A stretch of DNA of 40,117 bases from Alphaproteobacteria bacterium MarineAlpha9_Bin3 (lineage in GTDB: Bacteria > Pseudomonadota > Alphaproteobacteria > TMED109). Below, one piece after another: positions 9,331 to 17,801 of the stretch. The translations under genes were made by a program, and so were the position numbers. The first letter of the stretch is position 1; the number at the start of each line of letters is the position of its first letter. Location of the stretch: positions 1 through 40,117 of the forward strand of contig PTKH01000014.1 of the NCBI GenBank assembly GCA_002937655.1, read 5' to 3'. The notes beneath the pieces are model-generated. The model had not been told where the DNA came from and made no database searches. It saw only the letters and a list, made by a program, of their open reading frames with translations.

Positions 9331-10911
9331 ATGACTAAAAAATTTGATTTGAATGATGACAGTGTTGTAGTTGTAATTGGCTCTGGTGCCGGAGGTGGTA
9401 CACTTGGTAACGAATTATCTCAGAAAGGTATAAATGTTGTTTGCCTTGAAGCAGGTAAAAAGCTCTCACTTGATGATATTGAAAACGATTGGGGGGCTAT
9501 GTTTGGTAAACTCAGCTGGGTTGATAAACGCCAAGGGACTGGTGATCTTTTAGCAGGTTTACCCTTATGGGTATGTAAAACAGTTGGTGGTACAACAGTT
9601 CATTGGGCTGGAGCTAGTTTAAGGTTTAAAGATCATGAATTTAGAGCTCGTTCAAAATATGGAGAGATAGAAGGAGCTAATTTATTAGATTGGCCAATTG
9701 ATCCAAATGAAATGGAACGATTTTATTCAATGGCAGAGGATAAAATGGGAACAACAGGTACTCATGGAATTCCTAGATTGCCAGGGAACAATAATTTTCA
9801 AGTCATGGAATATGGAGCAAAAGCTATAGGTTACAACGATGTGCATACTGGGAATATGTCTATTAATTCTCAGCCTAGAGATGGAAGACCAGGGTGTCAT
9901 CAGATTGGTTTTTGTATGGCAGGTTGCGCAATAGGCGCAAAATGGTCTACTTTATATACAGAAATTCCTAAAGCTGAGGCCACAGGTAGGTTTGAGTTAA
10001 GATCAGAATCTATGGTTCTTAAGATAAATCATAATAAAGAAGGCAAAGCAACAGGAGTTGTTTATGTAGACGCAGATGGCAATACTCATGAACAAAAAGC
10101 AAGAGTGGTAGCTATTGCAGGAAATTCTGTTGAAACTCCTAGAATACTTCTTAATTCAGAGTCTAACATGTTTTCGGACGGTATGGCTAATTCTTCTGGT
10201 CAAGTTGGAAAAAATTTCATGCGCCATATGACTGGAACTGTATATGGGACAATGCCTGGTGCTGTACATTTTGATAGAGGCACCCAAATGGCTGGTATTG
10301 TAATGGACGAGTCTGGTCACGATGATAGCAGAGGTTTTGCAGGAGGTTATTACATGCAAACTTTACCAGGATTTGGATTATCTGCTATTGCTGGAAATAT
10401 AGGTAATATGTCTGTGGATTCTCCAGGTAAATGGGGAAGAAACTATACTAGAGAAGTGGTAGAAAATTATAAAAATATGGCTGGAATGTGGCTCGTAGGG
10501 GAGGATATGCCTCAGGAAAAAAATGGTGTTACTTTACATAGTTCTGAAAAAGATCAGTATGGCTTGCCTATTCCTGTAGTACATTTTGAAGATCACCCAA
10601 ATGACGTGGTTATGAGGAATCATGCCTTTAAAGCAGGAAGTGCTGTTTATCAAGCCGGTGGATCTAAAAAGCAATATCAATTGCCACCATTTCCAAGTAC
10701 TCATAACTTAGGTACATGTAGAATGAGTGCTGATGCAAGAGATGGTGTTTGTTCATCTACTGGAGCTACTCATGATATTTCTAATCTATTTATTTCAGAT
10801 GGAAGTTCTTTTACAACTGGTGCTGCAGCTAATCCTACATTAACCATAGTGGCTCTTGCTATTAGGCAAGCAGAAAATATGTCAAAGTTATTAAGTCAAA
10901 ATTCTATTTGA
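9331..10911 (+). CDS. GMC-family FAD-dependent dehydrogenase (periplasmic, via Tat partner)
   Basis: A 526-residue glucose-methanol-choline oxidoreductase. The FAD dinucleotide fold is at GSGAGGG (17-23) with the ribose-binding E40 in LEAG. The C-terminal catalytic region contains HNLGTCRMS and DGSSFTTGAAANPTLT, supplying the usual His and Asn. Three cysteines, C189, C195 and C199, have the CX5CX3C spacing I recall for the [3Fe-4S] cluster of bacterial FAD-glucose dehydrogenase catalytic subunits, so it probably passes electrons to an external acceptor rather than oxygen. There is no signal peptide; export is presumably with the Tat-bearing small subunit encoded 12 bases upstream. No cytochrome c subunit gene is adjacent. 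The likely substrate is a sugar or sugar acid, not determinable here. Confidence 0.92.
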   Translation: MTKKFDLNDDSVVVVIGSGAGGGTLGNELSQKGINVVCLEAGKKLSLDDIENDWGAMFGKLSWVDKRQGTGDLLAGLPLWVCKTVGGTTVHWAGASLRFKDHEFRARSKYGEIEGANLLDWPIDPNEMERFYSMAEDKMGTTGTHGIPRLPGNNNFQVMEYGAKAIGYNDVHTGNMSINSQPRDGRPGCHQIGFCMAGCAIGAKWSTLYTEIPKAEATGRFELRSESMVLKINHNKEGKATGVVYVDADGNTHEQKARVVAIAGNSVETPRILLNSESNMFSDGMANSSGQVGKNFMRHMTGTVYGTMPGAVHFDRGTQMAGIVMDESGHDDSRGFAGGYYMQTLPGFGLSAIAGNIGNMSVDSPGKWGRNYTREVVENYKNMAGMWLVGEDMPQEKNGVTLHSSEKDQYGLPIPVVHFEDHPNDVVMRNHAFKAGSAVYQAGGSKKQYQLPPFPSTHNLGTCRMSADARDGVCSSTGATHDISNLFISDGSSFTTGAAANPTLTIVALAIRQAENMSKLLSQNSI

Positions 10912-10932
10912 TATATTTTTGATTAAAAATAT

Positions 10933-10970
10933 AAGGCGCTAATTATTCTTAAGTTAGCGCCTTTTTTTTT
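10933..10970 (+). terminator. Rho-independent terminator after the GMC operon
   Basis: A perfect 10-bp stem, AAGGCGCTAA (10933-10942) with TTAGCGCCTT (10954-10963), an 11-base loop and a run of nine T. It lies 22 bases after the GMC stop and is the clearest classical terminator in the window. Confidence 0.95.
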
Positions 10971-10978
10971 TATAATTT

Positions 10979-11006
10979 TTGATATAAAATAATTTTTAGA
11001 TAATAT
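10979..11006 (+). promoter_or_regulatory. Candidate promoter of the asmA-like gene
   Basis: TTGATA (10979-10984), a 16-base spacer and TAATAT (11001-11006) sit directly behind the upstream terminator and 34 bases before the ATG. Both boxes deviate from consensus and the region is AT-rich, so the match is suggestive only. Confidence 0.35.
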
Positions 11007-11039
11007 ATATATTTATTAAAGTTACTAGGATTTCAAATT

Positions 11040-14000
11040 ATGCTAAAGGCTACAAGACCTGATAGACCACCTGTAGCAAATAAAGAAACTAAAAAAAGAA
11101 GTAATAATACTCTAAGGCCTAAAAATTTTAATTCTGGATATTTTAAAAAATATTTTTCCTATATAATTATTATAATTTTAGTTCTGTTTTTTAGTTTTAT
11201 TTTTTTTGCACCAATGTTTATTAATCTTAAAGTATGGAAGCCTGAAATAATATCTATGCTAGAAGATAATACTGGAAAAACTGCAAGAATAAGAGGTGAT
11301 ATAGAATTAAAAATTTATCCTTCTCCTCAGGTTAAAGTTCATGACATAAGTTTAGTAGATGAAAAATCTGGAGTTATTAAAAATTTTATTAGATCTGATA
11401 GTATTATAGCTAAATTATCATTCTTACCTCTTTTGAGAGGTAATATTGAAATAGAGAGTATAGTTTTTGATAATTTAACATTAAATTTACTAAATACTTC
11501 AAATAAAAAACCAAATTGGGTATTAGAAAAATCGTTTAATAATGAAGAGCAAATAGATGACTCAGTTAATGATAAATATTTAAAGTTTAATCAAATTAAG
11601 TATCCTAATGTAAAAGTTAATGAATTTAATATTATTAACGGTACGATAATATATAATAATACATCTAAGTTAAATTTTAATAATCTTGCAATTAAGACTA
11701 GCAAAAAGCTAAATATAATAGAAGGACAAATAAATATTCAAGGTACTGATTATTTATTAAACTCATCCATATCTAAATCAGAAAATAGCGAAGATTATTG
11801 GGATACTAAATTAACAATAAATAATAATAATATTGATTTAAGAACTGACCTTAATATTAGTTATGATAATTATTTTCCAGAGATAGAAGGTAAAATAGTT
11901 TTTACTTATAATAATTTAAGAAAAATGTTTAATCTAGACTCATTAAAATATTTAAACTTGATTGACAAAAAATCTAAATTTATTGGGGATGTATCATTTA
12001 ATTTCAATAATAATATTTTATTTTATTCATTGTACAACATGTCTGCTAATATTGGAGATTTATCTTTTACAGGTGCTTTATCAGGAAATAATGAATTAGA
12101 TCCAAATATAGAAGTTGCATTGTCATCTAACAATTTAGATTTAGATATATTTATTGATCAAATAAATAATATTAAAAATAATTATAATAATGATAAAGTA
12201 GATAGTTTTAGTTATTGGGATAAACTTAATGGAAAGTTTATATTTACTATTGGTACATCAAAGTTGTTGGATTATCCAATAAGAAATTTAAGTATAGAAA
12301 TCAATAAAGAGCAAAATAATTATATACTAGACTCTGGTTATGCCACATTTCCTGGAAATACAGAAATTAAATTTGATGGTATTTTCAAAAATAAATTTTC
12401 TATTTTTGAGGGCTCTAGCTCTTTAGCCAGTGAAAATATTAGAGATTTTTATAGATGGTTATCTATAGATTTAAATAATATTTCAGATACTAGGTTACAA
12501 AAAGCTAATATAGAAAGTGAAGTAGTATTTAGAAAAGGAGGAGCAACTTTTGCAGGATTAAGAGGAAAAATTGATTCTAGTAATATTAATGGAGAATTAA
12601 GGCTAAGATATGGCGAAATTAATAGTTTATTTGCAAATCTTAAAATTGATAATTTAAATTTAGATTCTTATTTAAATAAAGAGGAAATTGCTGAAAGTAA
12701 TGATTTATATAAATCTAATTTATTCAATTTTGATGTCATAAATTTTGATCTTGAATTAAAAAACTTATTATTTTTGAAATCAAAGTATAGTGGTATAATT
12801 TTAAAAAATTCATATAAAGATAATGTTCTTAAAATAGATAGTGTAAATATTGCGGACTTTGCAGGTGGCGAGCTTAATGGAGTTGGTAATATTAATTATG
12901 AAAAGAAAGATCCAGTTTATGATATAACAATTAATGTAAATCATAAAAATTTTTCTAAATTCTATGATTTTTATCAATTACCTTATATTTTTAAAGACTT
13001 TATTAACAGTGAGGGATTACTTAATATTTCTTCGAAAGGTAACTTAAATAAACTTAAAAGTAAGGTGGTTTTTAAAAACCAAAATTCTAAAATAGATTAT
13101 AATGGTATAATTGATATTGATAATTATTTGATTAATTCCTATCAGGGTGATTTAAATATTTCCGTTAGAGATTTAAACAAAATTATAGATATAGGAGTGG
13201 AAGGCGAGACTAAATATTCATCTAATTTTGAAATGAAAGATAATACCTATAGTTTCAAAAATATATCTCTTGATAGCGAAAATTATAATTATTCAGGAAA
13301 TATATTTTTAAATAACAAAAAAGAGAATTTATATGATTTTGACATTGAGTTGAATGCAAATCTTTTAGATGTTTTAATTGTAAAAAATATTCATAACTAT
13401 TTTAATAAAGATTTTAATAAAAAATATATAGGTGATTTAAAAATTGAATCTGATTTATTTACTATAAATAATTATGAAATATCTGACTTTAATTTTTTAT
13501 TAAATGTAGATAAGGAATTGATAAACTTAAAAGAAGCTAATGGTAAAATATATGGAGGAAGTGTTAACACTAATGCTAAAATATTTATTAATAATTCTGA
13601 TGAGTATAGTGGAAAAATTATATTTAAAAACATAAAAAGTGCTGAATTTTTTAAGAATTATTTTTCTTATGATAAGTTAAATTCAGAAATTTCATCTGAA
13701 TTTACAATTAGTGGTAAAGCTAAAAATTTTGATGAATTTTTTATTAGTATGGTTGGTGAGGGAAAAATAGATTTTAAGAAAAATTTAATTAAAGGTTTAG
13801 ACATTAATAAAATTACTACAATTGATAGTATTGAAGAAGATGATGATTTATTGAATTATGTCTATGAATCGTTCACTACTAATAAAGAAAAAAAAATAGA
13901 TAACTTTACAATCAATTCAACTTATTCAGAGAATACTCTAATTTTTCAGGCTTTTGAAATTAAATTAGATAATATTTTCACGCTAATAGATGGGCAATTA

Positions 14001-14507
14001 AATTTTAAAAATAGGAATTATTCCTTATCCTCAAAATTTTTCAAAAATAATAATTTAAATAATTTCTTGTCTGTAAATTTGACTCGCTCAAATAATAATG
14101 TTGTTAATTTTGCTCAAAAAAGAAGTTCTATAGTTAATACAGATATCAATGTAAATAATCTTAAAGACAATACTGATGGTAATAAAGAAGATAGAAGCTT
14201 TGATAACTTAGTAAATGACTTATCAATTGAAAATGAACTTATTGTTACAGAAAAAGAGCTCGTTAAAGATAAAAATAACATTAAAATTAATAATGAAATA
14301 TCTGAAAATATAGATTTATCTTTAAAACCAGAAGAGAATATTATCAAGCAGCCTTTACCTAACTTTATAAAAAATATTATAATAATACCTCTAAAAATTT
14401 ATTATAAACCGAATATTATAGTAAATGATATACCTGTGCCTAAGCTTCCTTCAGAAGAAGATATACTTGATGATTTATTAGATAGTGTTTTATCGCCTAA
14501 TGACTAA
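11040..14507 (+). CDS. Large AsmA-like envelope protein
   Basis: A 1155-residue protein with a basic N-terminal cytoplasmic segment, one transmembrane helix at about 38-60, and a very long periplasmic body. Immediately after the helix, the stretch with WKPEIISMLEDNTGKTARIRGDIELKIYP-type sequence (res 66-95) is the AsmA N-terminal signature; related patterns recur later (GGELNGVGNINY, IYGGSVNTNAKIFI, GEGKIDFKKNLIKGLDIN). AsmA/TamB/YhdP-type proteins form long beta-rich grooves thought to move phospholipids between inner and outer membrane. The body is extremely rich in N, K, D, I and L, in line with the AT-rich genome. The C-terminal 130 residues are charged and low-complexity. It has its own terminator-isolated transcription unit, perhaps shared with the downstream GST. 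Confidence 0.85.
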   Translation: MLKATRPDRPPVANKETKKRSNNTLRPKNFNSGYFKKYFSYIIIIILVLFFSFIFFAPMFINLKVWKPEIISMLEDNTGKTARIRGDIELKIYPSPQVKVHDISLVDEKSGVIKNFIRSDSIIAKLSFLPLLRGNIEIESIVFDNLTLNLLNTSNKKPNWVLEKSFNNEEQIDDSVNDKYLKFNQIKYPNVKVNEFNIINGTIIYNNTSKLNFNNLAIKTSKKLNIIEGQINIQGTDYLLNSSISKSENSEDYWDTKLTINNNNIDLRTDLNISYDNYFPEIEGKIVFTYNNLRKMFNLDSLKYLNLIDKKSKFIGDVSFNFNNNILFYSLYNMSANIGDLSFTGALSGNNELDPNIEVALSSNNLDLDIFIDQINNIKNNYNNDKVDSFSYWDKLNGKFIFTIGTSKLLDYPIRNLSIEINKEQNNYILDSGYATFPGNTEIKFDGIFKNKFSIFEGSSSLASENIRDFYRWLSIDLNNISDTRLQKANIESEVVFRKGGATFAGLRGKIDSSNINGELRLRYGEINSLFANLKIDNLNLDSYLNKEEIAESNDLYKSNLFNFDVINFDLELKNLLFLKSKYSGIILKNSYKDNVLKIDSVNIADFAGGELNGVGNINYEKKDPVYDITINVNHKNFSKFYDFYQLPYIFKDFINSEGLLNISSKGNLNKLKSKVVFKNQNSKIDYNGIIDIDNYLINSYQGDLNISVRDLNKIIDIGVEGETKYSSNFEMKDNTYSFKNISLDSENYNYSGNIFLNNKKENLYDFDIELNANLLDVLIVKNIHNYFNKDFNKKYIGDLKIESDLFTINNYEISDFNFLLNVDKELINLKEANGKIYGGSVNTNAKIFINNSDEYSGKIIFKNIKSAEFFKNYFSYDKLNSEISSEFTISGKAKNFDEFFISMVGEGKIDFKKNLIKGLDINKITTIDSIEEDDDLLNYVYESFTTNKEKKIDNFTINSTYSENTLIFQAFEIKLDNIFTLIDGQLNFKNRNYSLSSKFFKNNNLNNFLSVNLTRSNNNVVNFAQKRSSIVNTDINVNNLKDNTDGNKEDRSFDNLVNDLSIENELIVTEKELVKDKNNIKINNEISENIDLSLKPEENIIKQPLPNFIKNIIIIPLKIYYKPNIIVNDIPVPKLPSEEDILDDLLDSVLSPND

Positions 14508-14592
14508 TTTATATTTTTTTTTCTATTAGATATTATAATTCTGAAATATAATATGATAGTTTTAACCTAACTTTAAATTATGGAGGAATATT

Positions 14593-15252
14593 ATGATAGA
14601 ATTGTTTACAGCAGCTACTCCAAATGGATATAAAGTTTCAATTGCTTTAGAAGAATTAGACATTAAATATAAAGTAAGAAAATTAGATTTTAATATTGCA
14701 GAACAGAAAGAAGATTGGTTTTTAAAAATTAATCCTAATGGAAGAATACCTGCTATTATTGATCATGATAATAATGGCCTTTCTGTTTTTGAAAGCGGTG
14801 CAATATTATTATATTTAGCTGATAAATATAAAAAACTTATTCCTCTAGATCCTGTTGGAAGAGTAAAATGCATCGAATGGTTGATGTTTCAAATGGGAGG
14901 GTTAGGTCCTATGCAAGGACAAGCAAATGTTTTTGGTCGTTACTTTGATGAAAAAATACCTAGTGCTATTAATAGATATAGAAACGAGTGTAGACGGCTT
15001 TATGAAGTTTTAGATAAACATTTAGAAGGAAGGGAATGGCTTTGTGATGAATATACTATAGCCGATATAGCTAATTGGACGTGGGTTAGAATTTATAAGT
15101 GGTCAGAAATTGATATTACAGGTTTAAATAACTTAAGATTGTGGATGAATAGAATGCAAGAGAGGCCTGCTTGCCAAAAAGGTTGTAATGTTCCTCCTAG
15201 ATCTGATGAAAAAACACAAGTTAAGTCGGCAAAAAGTATGATTCAAAAATAA
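14593..15252 (+). CDS. Glutathione S-transferase, YfcG-like (Nu class)
   Basis: A 219-residue GST. The N-terminal thioredoxin-like domain (1-80) opens with TAATPNGYKVSIALEELD, placing T9 and N11 where E. coli YfcG has its active-site Thr9 and Asn11. INPNGRIPAIID carries the cis-proline and FESGAILLYLADKY binds the glutathione gamma-glutamyl group. The helical C-terminal domain follows, with WLMFQMGGLGPMQGQ and YTIADIANWTW. YfcG-type enzymes reduce disulfides with glutathione in the cytoplasm rather than conjugating xenobiotics; that role is inferred. GGAGGA precedes the ATG. It converges with the fumarase gene with only one base between stops. Confidence 0.9.
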   Translation: MIELFTAATPNGYKVSIALEELDIKYKVRKLDFNIAEQKEDWFLKINPNGRIPAIIDHDNNGLSVFESGAILLYLADKYKKLIPLDPVGRVKCIEWLMFQMGGLGPMQGQANVFGRYFDEKIPSAINRYRNECRRLYEVLDKHLEGREWLCDEYTIADIANWTWVRIYKWSEIDITGLNNLRLWMNRMQERPACQKGCNVPPRSDEKTQVKSAKSMIQK

Positions 15253-15253
15253 A

Positions 15254-16873
15254 TTATGAAATACCGAACGATTCAAAAAAGTCATTTCCTTTATCATCAA
15301 TCACAATAAAAGCTGGAAATTCTTTGACTTCAATTTTCCAAATGGCTTCCATTCCTAATTCAGGGTACTCAAGGCATTCTACTTTTTTAATGTTATTTTG
15401 AGCTAACTCTGCTCCTGGTCCTCCAATAGAACCTAAATAAAAACCTCCATTTTTTTTACATGAGTCTGTAACTTGCTTTGACCTATTCCCTTTAGCTAGC
15501 ATTATTCTTGAACCACCTTTTTCTTGAAACATCTTAACATAGCTATCCATTCTACCAGCAGTAGTCGGTCCAAAAGAACCAGTGACCATACCTTCTGGAG
15601 TTTTTGCGGGTCCTGCGTAGTAAATAGGATGATTTTTAAAATATTCTGGCATTTTTGCTCCTGAGTCTAATTTTTCTTTTATTTTTCCATGAGCCATATC
15701 TCTTGCTACAATTAAGGTTCCTGTTAATATTACTCTTGTCTTAACTTCATATTTGCTTAAAATCTTACATATGTCATCGATAGGTTTATTCAAATTTATT
15801 CTGACAGAATTTTTAGAAAGTTTTGAATCAGGTATTTTAGGGAAATATTTAGAAGGGTTTTTTTCTAGTTTTTCAATAAAAACACCATTTTCATTTATTT
15901 TTGCTTTTACTTGTCTATCAGCGCCACAGCTCACACCTATGCTAATTGGAAGACTAGCTCCATGTCTAGGAAGTCTAACTACACGAACATCATGACAAAA
16001 ATATTTTCCACCAAATTGTGCACCAATTCCAAATTTACTGGTCATACTTAAAATTTCTTTTTCCATTTCTTTATCACGAAATGCTCTACCACTATTATTT
16101 CCATTAATAGGTAGCTCATCTAAATATTTACATGTGGCCAATTTTAATGTTTTCATATTCAACTCTGCAGAAGTTCCTCCAATTACAATACCTAGGTGAT
16201 ATGGAGGGCATGCAGCTGTACCTATATTTTTGATAAGCGGTTTTAAAAAATCTAATATTTGTTTTGTTCTAATTACAGACGGAGTTGCTTGATAAAAAAA
16301 AGTTTTGTTTGCTGACCCTCCACCTTTTGCTACAAATAAGAAATTATACTCATTACTATTTGTAGAATATATATCAATTTGAGCAGGTAAGTTTGTTTTA
16401 GTATTTACTTCTTCAAACATTGAGAGAGGCGCTAGTTGACTATATCTCAAATTATTTTCGCTGAATGCTCTATAAATTCCTTTTGACAAAAATTCTTCAT
16501 CATCAAAATCAGTCCATATTAAAGAACCCTTTTTTGCGACAATTATTGCTGTTCCAGTATCTTGACACATTGGTAAAACTCCACCAGCAGCTGTATTTGC
16601 ATTTTTTAAAAGAGTTAAAGCTACATATTTGTCATTTTCAGAAGCTTCATCATCATCAAAAATATGGGCTATTTGTTTTAGATGAGATTCTCTTAAGAAA
16701 TGTGAAATTTCATAAAATGCAATTTTTGATACATTCTCTATAATATTGCTTGGTATATGTAATATGCTTTTTCCTTTAACCTTAGTTTTCTCAATTGGGC
16801 CTAAATCTAATTTTCTATAACTAGTTTTATCTTTTCCATATTGGAAGAGTTTTTCATAATTAAATTTAGTCAA
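15254..16873 (-). CDS. fumA: Fumarate hydratase class I ([4Fe-4S])
   Basis: A 539-residue class I fumarase, the oxygen-sensitive iron-sulfur enzyme that interconverts fumarate and malate in the citric acid cycle. The three cluster cysteines are visible at C103 (MCQDTG), C222 ([11 protein letters not shown]) and C316 (GVSCGAD), matching the spacing of E. coli FumA (105, 224, 318). N-terminal alpha domain and C-terminal beta domain (from about 360, with [25 protein letters not shown]-type core) are both complete. The ATG directly abuts the sspB stop, so the two genes are co-transcribed and probably translationally coupled. No odd residues are seen. Confidence 0.95.
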   Translation of the reverse strand: MTKFNYEKLFQYGKDKTSYRKLDLGPIEKTKVKGKSILHIPSNIIENVSKIAFYEISHFLRESHLKQIAHIFDDDEASENDKYVALTLLKNANTAAGGVLPMCQDTGTAIIVAKKGSLIWTDFDDEEFLSKGIYRAFSENNLRYSQLAPLSMFEEVNTKTNLPAQIDIYSTNSNEYNFLFVAKGGGSANKTFFYQATPSVIRTKQILDFLKPLIKNIGTAACPPYHLGIVIGGTSAELNMKTLKLATCKYLDELPINGNNSGRAFRDKEMEKEILSMTSKFGIGAQFGGKYFCHDVRVVRLPRHGASLPISIGVSCGADRQVKAKINENGVFIEKLEKNPSKYFPKIPDSKLSKNSVRINLNKPIDDICKILSKYEVKTRVILTGTLIVARDMAHGKIKEKLDSGAKMPEYFKNHPIYYAGPAKTPEGMVTGSFGPTTAGRMDSYVKMFQEKGGSRIMLAKGNRSKQVTDSCKKNGGFYLGSIGGPGAELAQNNIKKVECLEYPELGMEAIWKIEVKEFPAFIVIDDKGNDFFESFGIS

Positions 16874-17320
16874 TTATTTATCCTTTTTAAAATCTTTAAT
16901 ATTAATTATATTCTCTTTATTAGAAATTTTATTTTCTTTTATTTTATTTTCATTGTAATTAACTTTAGGAAATTTCAAATGAAAATTTGCGAACGGATCT
17001 GAAAAAGATACTAATGAATTAAAAGGTATAGTTAGTGTATTTTTTATACCATCAAATGAAAGTTTTAAAGTAAAACTCTCTTTATCAACATTTAAATCCC
17101 AAAAAGAGTTTTCAATTACTATTGTCATTTCATCTGGATATTTCTTTCTAAGAGCATCCGATATTACTACGTCTTTATAATTTGTTATATAAGATATATA
17201 AAAATGGTGTTTATCAGGTAATCCTCTCTCAGATATATCATATAATAGTTTTCTAACTAAACCTCTCATTGCTTCAACAGTAAGCGCATCGTAGTCTATA
17301 GTAAGATAATTATCATGCAT
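16874..17320 (-). CDS. sspB: SspB-like ClpXP adaptor (alphaproteobacterial type)
   Basis: A 148-residue protein from the ATG at 17320; a TTG at 17338 in the same frame would add six residues (MEIKKL) but lies only 7 bases from the stem-loop that ends the tmRNA gene. IDYDALTVEAMRGLVRKLL, then GLPDKHHFYISYITN, YPDEMTIVIENSFWDL and LKLSFDG...LTIPFNSLVSFSDP are the ordered signatures of the alphaproteobacterial SspB family. SspB binds the ssrA tag on stalled translation products and tethers them to ClpXP. The C-terminus is lysine- and asparagine-rich and ends in a hydrophobic-basic stretch that could be the ClpX-docking tail. The tmRNA gene lies directly upstream on the same strand, and fumarase abuts downstream. 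Confidence 0.9.
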   Translation of the reverse strand: MHDNYLTIDYDALTVEAMRGLVRKLLYDISERGLPDKHHFYISYITNYKDVVISDALRKKYPDEMTIVIENSFWDLNVDKESFTLKLSFDGIKNTLTIPFNSLVSFSDPFANFHLKFPKVNYNENKIKENKISNKENIINIKDFKKDK

Positions 17321-17344
17321 AAGTTTTTTAATTTCCAATTTCTA

Positions 17345-17370
17345 GAAGTGGTAGATAAATCTACCACTTC
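17345..17370 (-). terminator. Stem-loop at the 3' end of ssrA
   Basis: A perfect 11-bp inverted repeat, GAAGTGGTAGA and TCTACCACTTC, with a 4-base loop. It is not followed by a T run on the minus strand (TAGAAATTGG comes next), so it is more likely a processing or 3'-end stability hairpin than a simple terminator. Transcription probably continues into sspB. Confidence 0.6.
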
Positions 17371-17669
17371 CAAGAGCGTTCTGTTGCCAGGTGCTTCTTA
17401 TACCTCGCCCAAACGGTGTGACGCGCTGGGAGTTCAACCACGGTATTACTTACTGCTTATGCAGCAAGAGCAACCTCACGACTATTGTCGTTTGCAGTTA
17501 TAAAATTGGCCCATTACGTAGGTACCATCCCGAGCAAAAGCAAATACCCTTCAATGCATGTCGATCCTATTTCACCCCCATAAATATTGGTGGAGGTGCC
17601 GGGTACTGCCCCCGGGTCCATTACATTTATATAATATCCCGTTTATTGCCATAGCTGATTTAAATCAGC
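17345..17669 (-). ncRNA. ssrA: tmRNA, circularly permuted two-piece ssrA
   Basis: Read on the minus strand, the order is permuted: 3' acceptor piece first, then 5' coding piece. The mature CCA end is at 17590-17588 (CACCTCCACCA). After 8 intervening bases (17587-17580) the other acceptor half starts at 17579 with GGGGGTG, then the D-arm-like AAATAGGATCGACA. The halves form a 7-bp acceptor stem with a G3-U70 wobble, the alanine identity element. The T-stem CCGGG/CCCGG encloses GGCAGTA, not the usual T-loop. The tag reading frame is 17495-17457 and encodes ANDNSREVALAA before TAA, with a CTGC/GCAG stem around the stop (helix 5). The gene ends near a perfect 11-bp stem-loop at 17345-17370. The 5' end is set from a TATAAT at 17681-17676 and is approximate. 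The product rescues stalled ribosomes. Confidence 0.93.
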
Positions 17670-17681
17670 ATTTTCATTATA
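17654..17681 (-). promoter_or_regulatory. ssrA promoter -10 box and overlapping palindrome
   Basis: On the minus strand a TATAAT at 17681-17676 is followed 6 bases later by the perfect 16-bp palindrome GCTGATTTAAATCAGC (17669-17654). The palindrome would therefore cover the transcription start. No convincing -35 box is seen. It could be an operator, or a hairpin at the 5' end of the precursor RNA. Confidence 0.5.
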
Positions 17682-17801
17682 ATAAATAGTAAATTTTAAT
17701 AAAGGATTTTAAAATATTTATTTATAAATTAAAAATAAATATTTTTATTAGTTAAATTATCGTTTATATATTTATAATAATTTATGAACTGAGGCTAATT
17801 G

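Noticed and set aside
17315-17654. Two plus-strand open frames of 62 and 87 codons
   Set aside because: They lie antisense to the tmRNA gene and are by-products of its GC-richer structured sequence.
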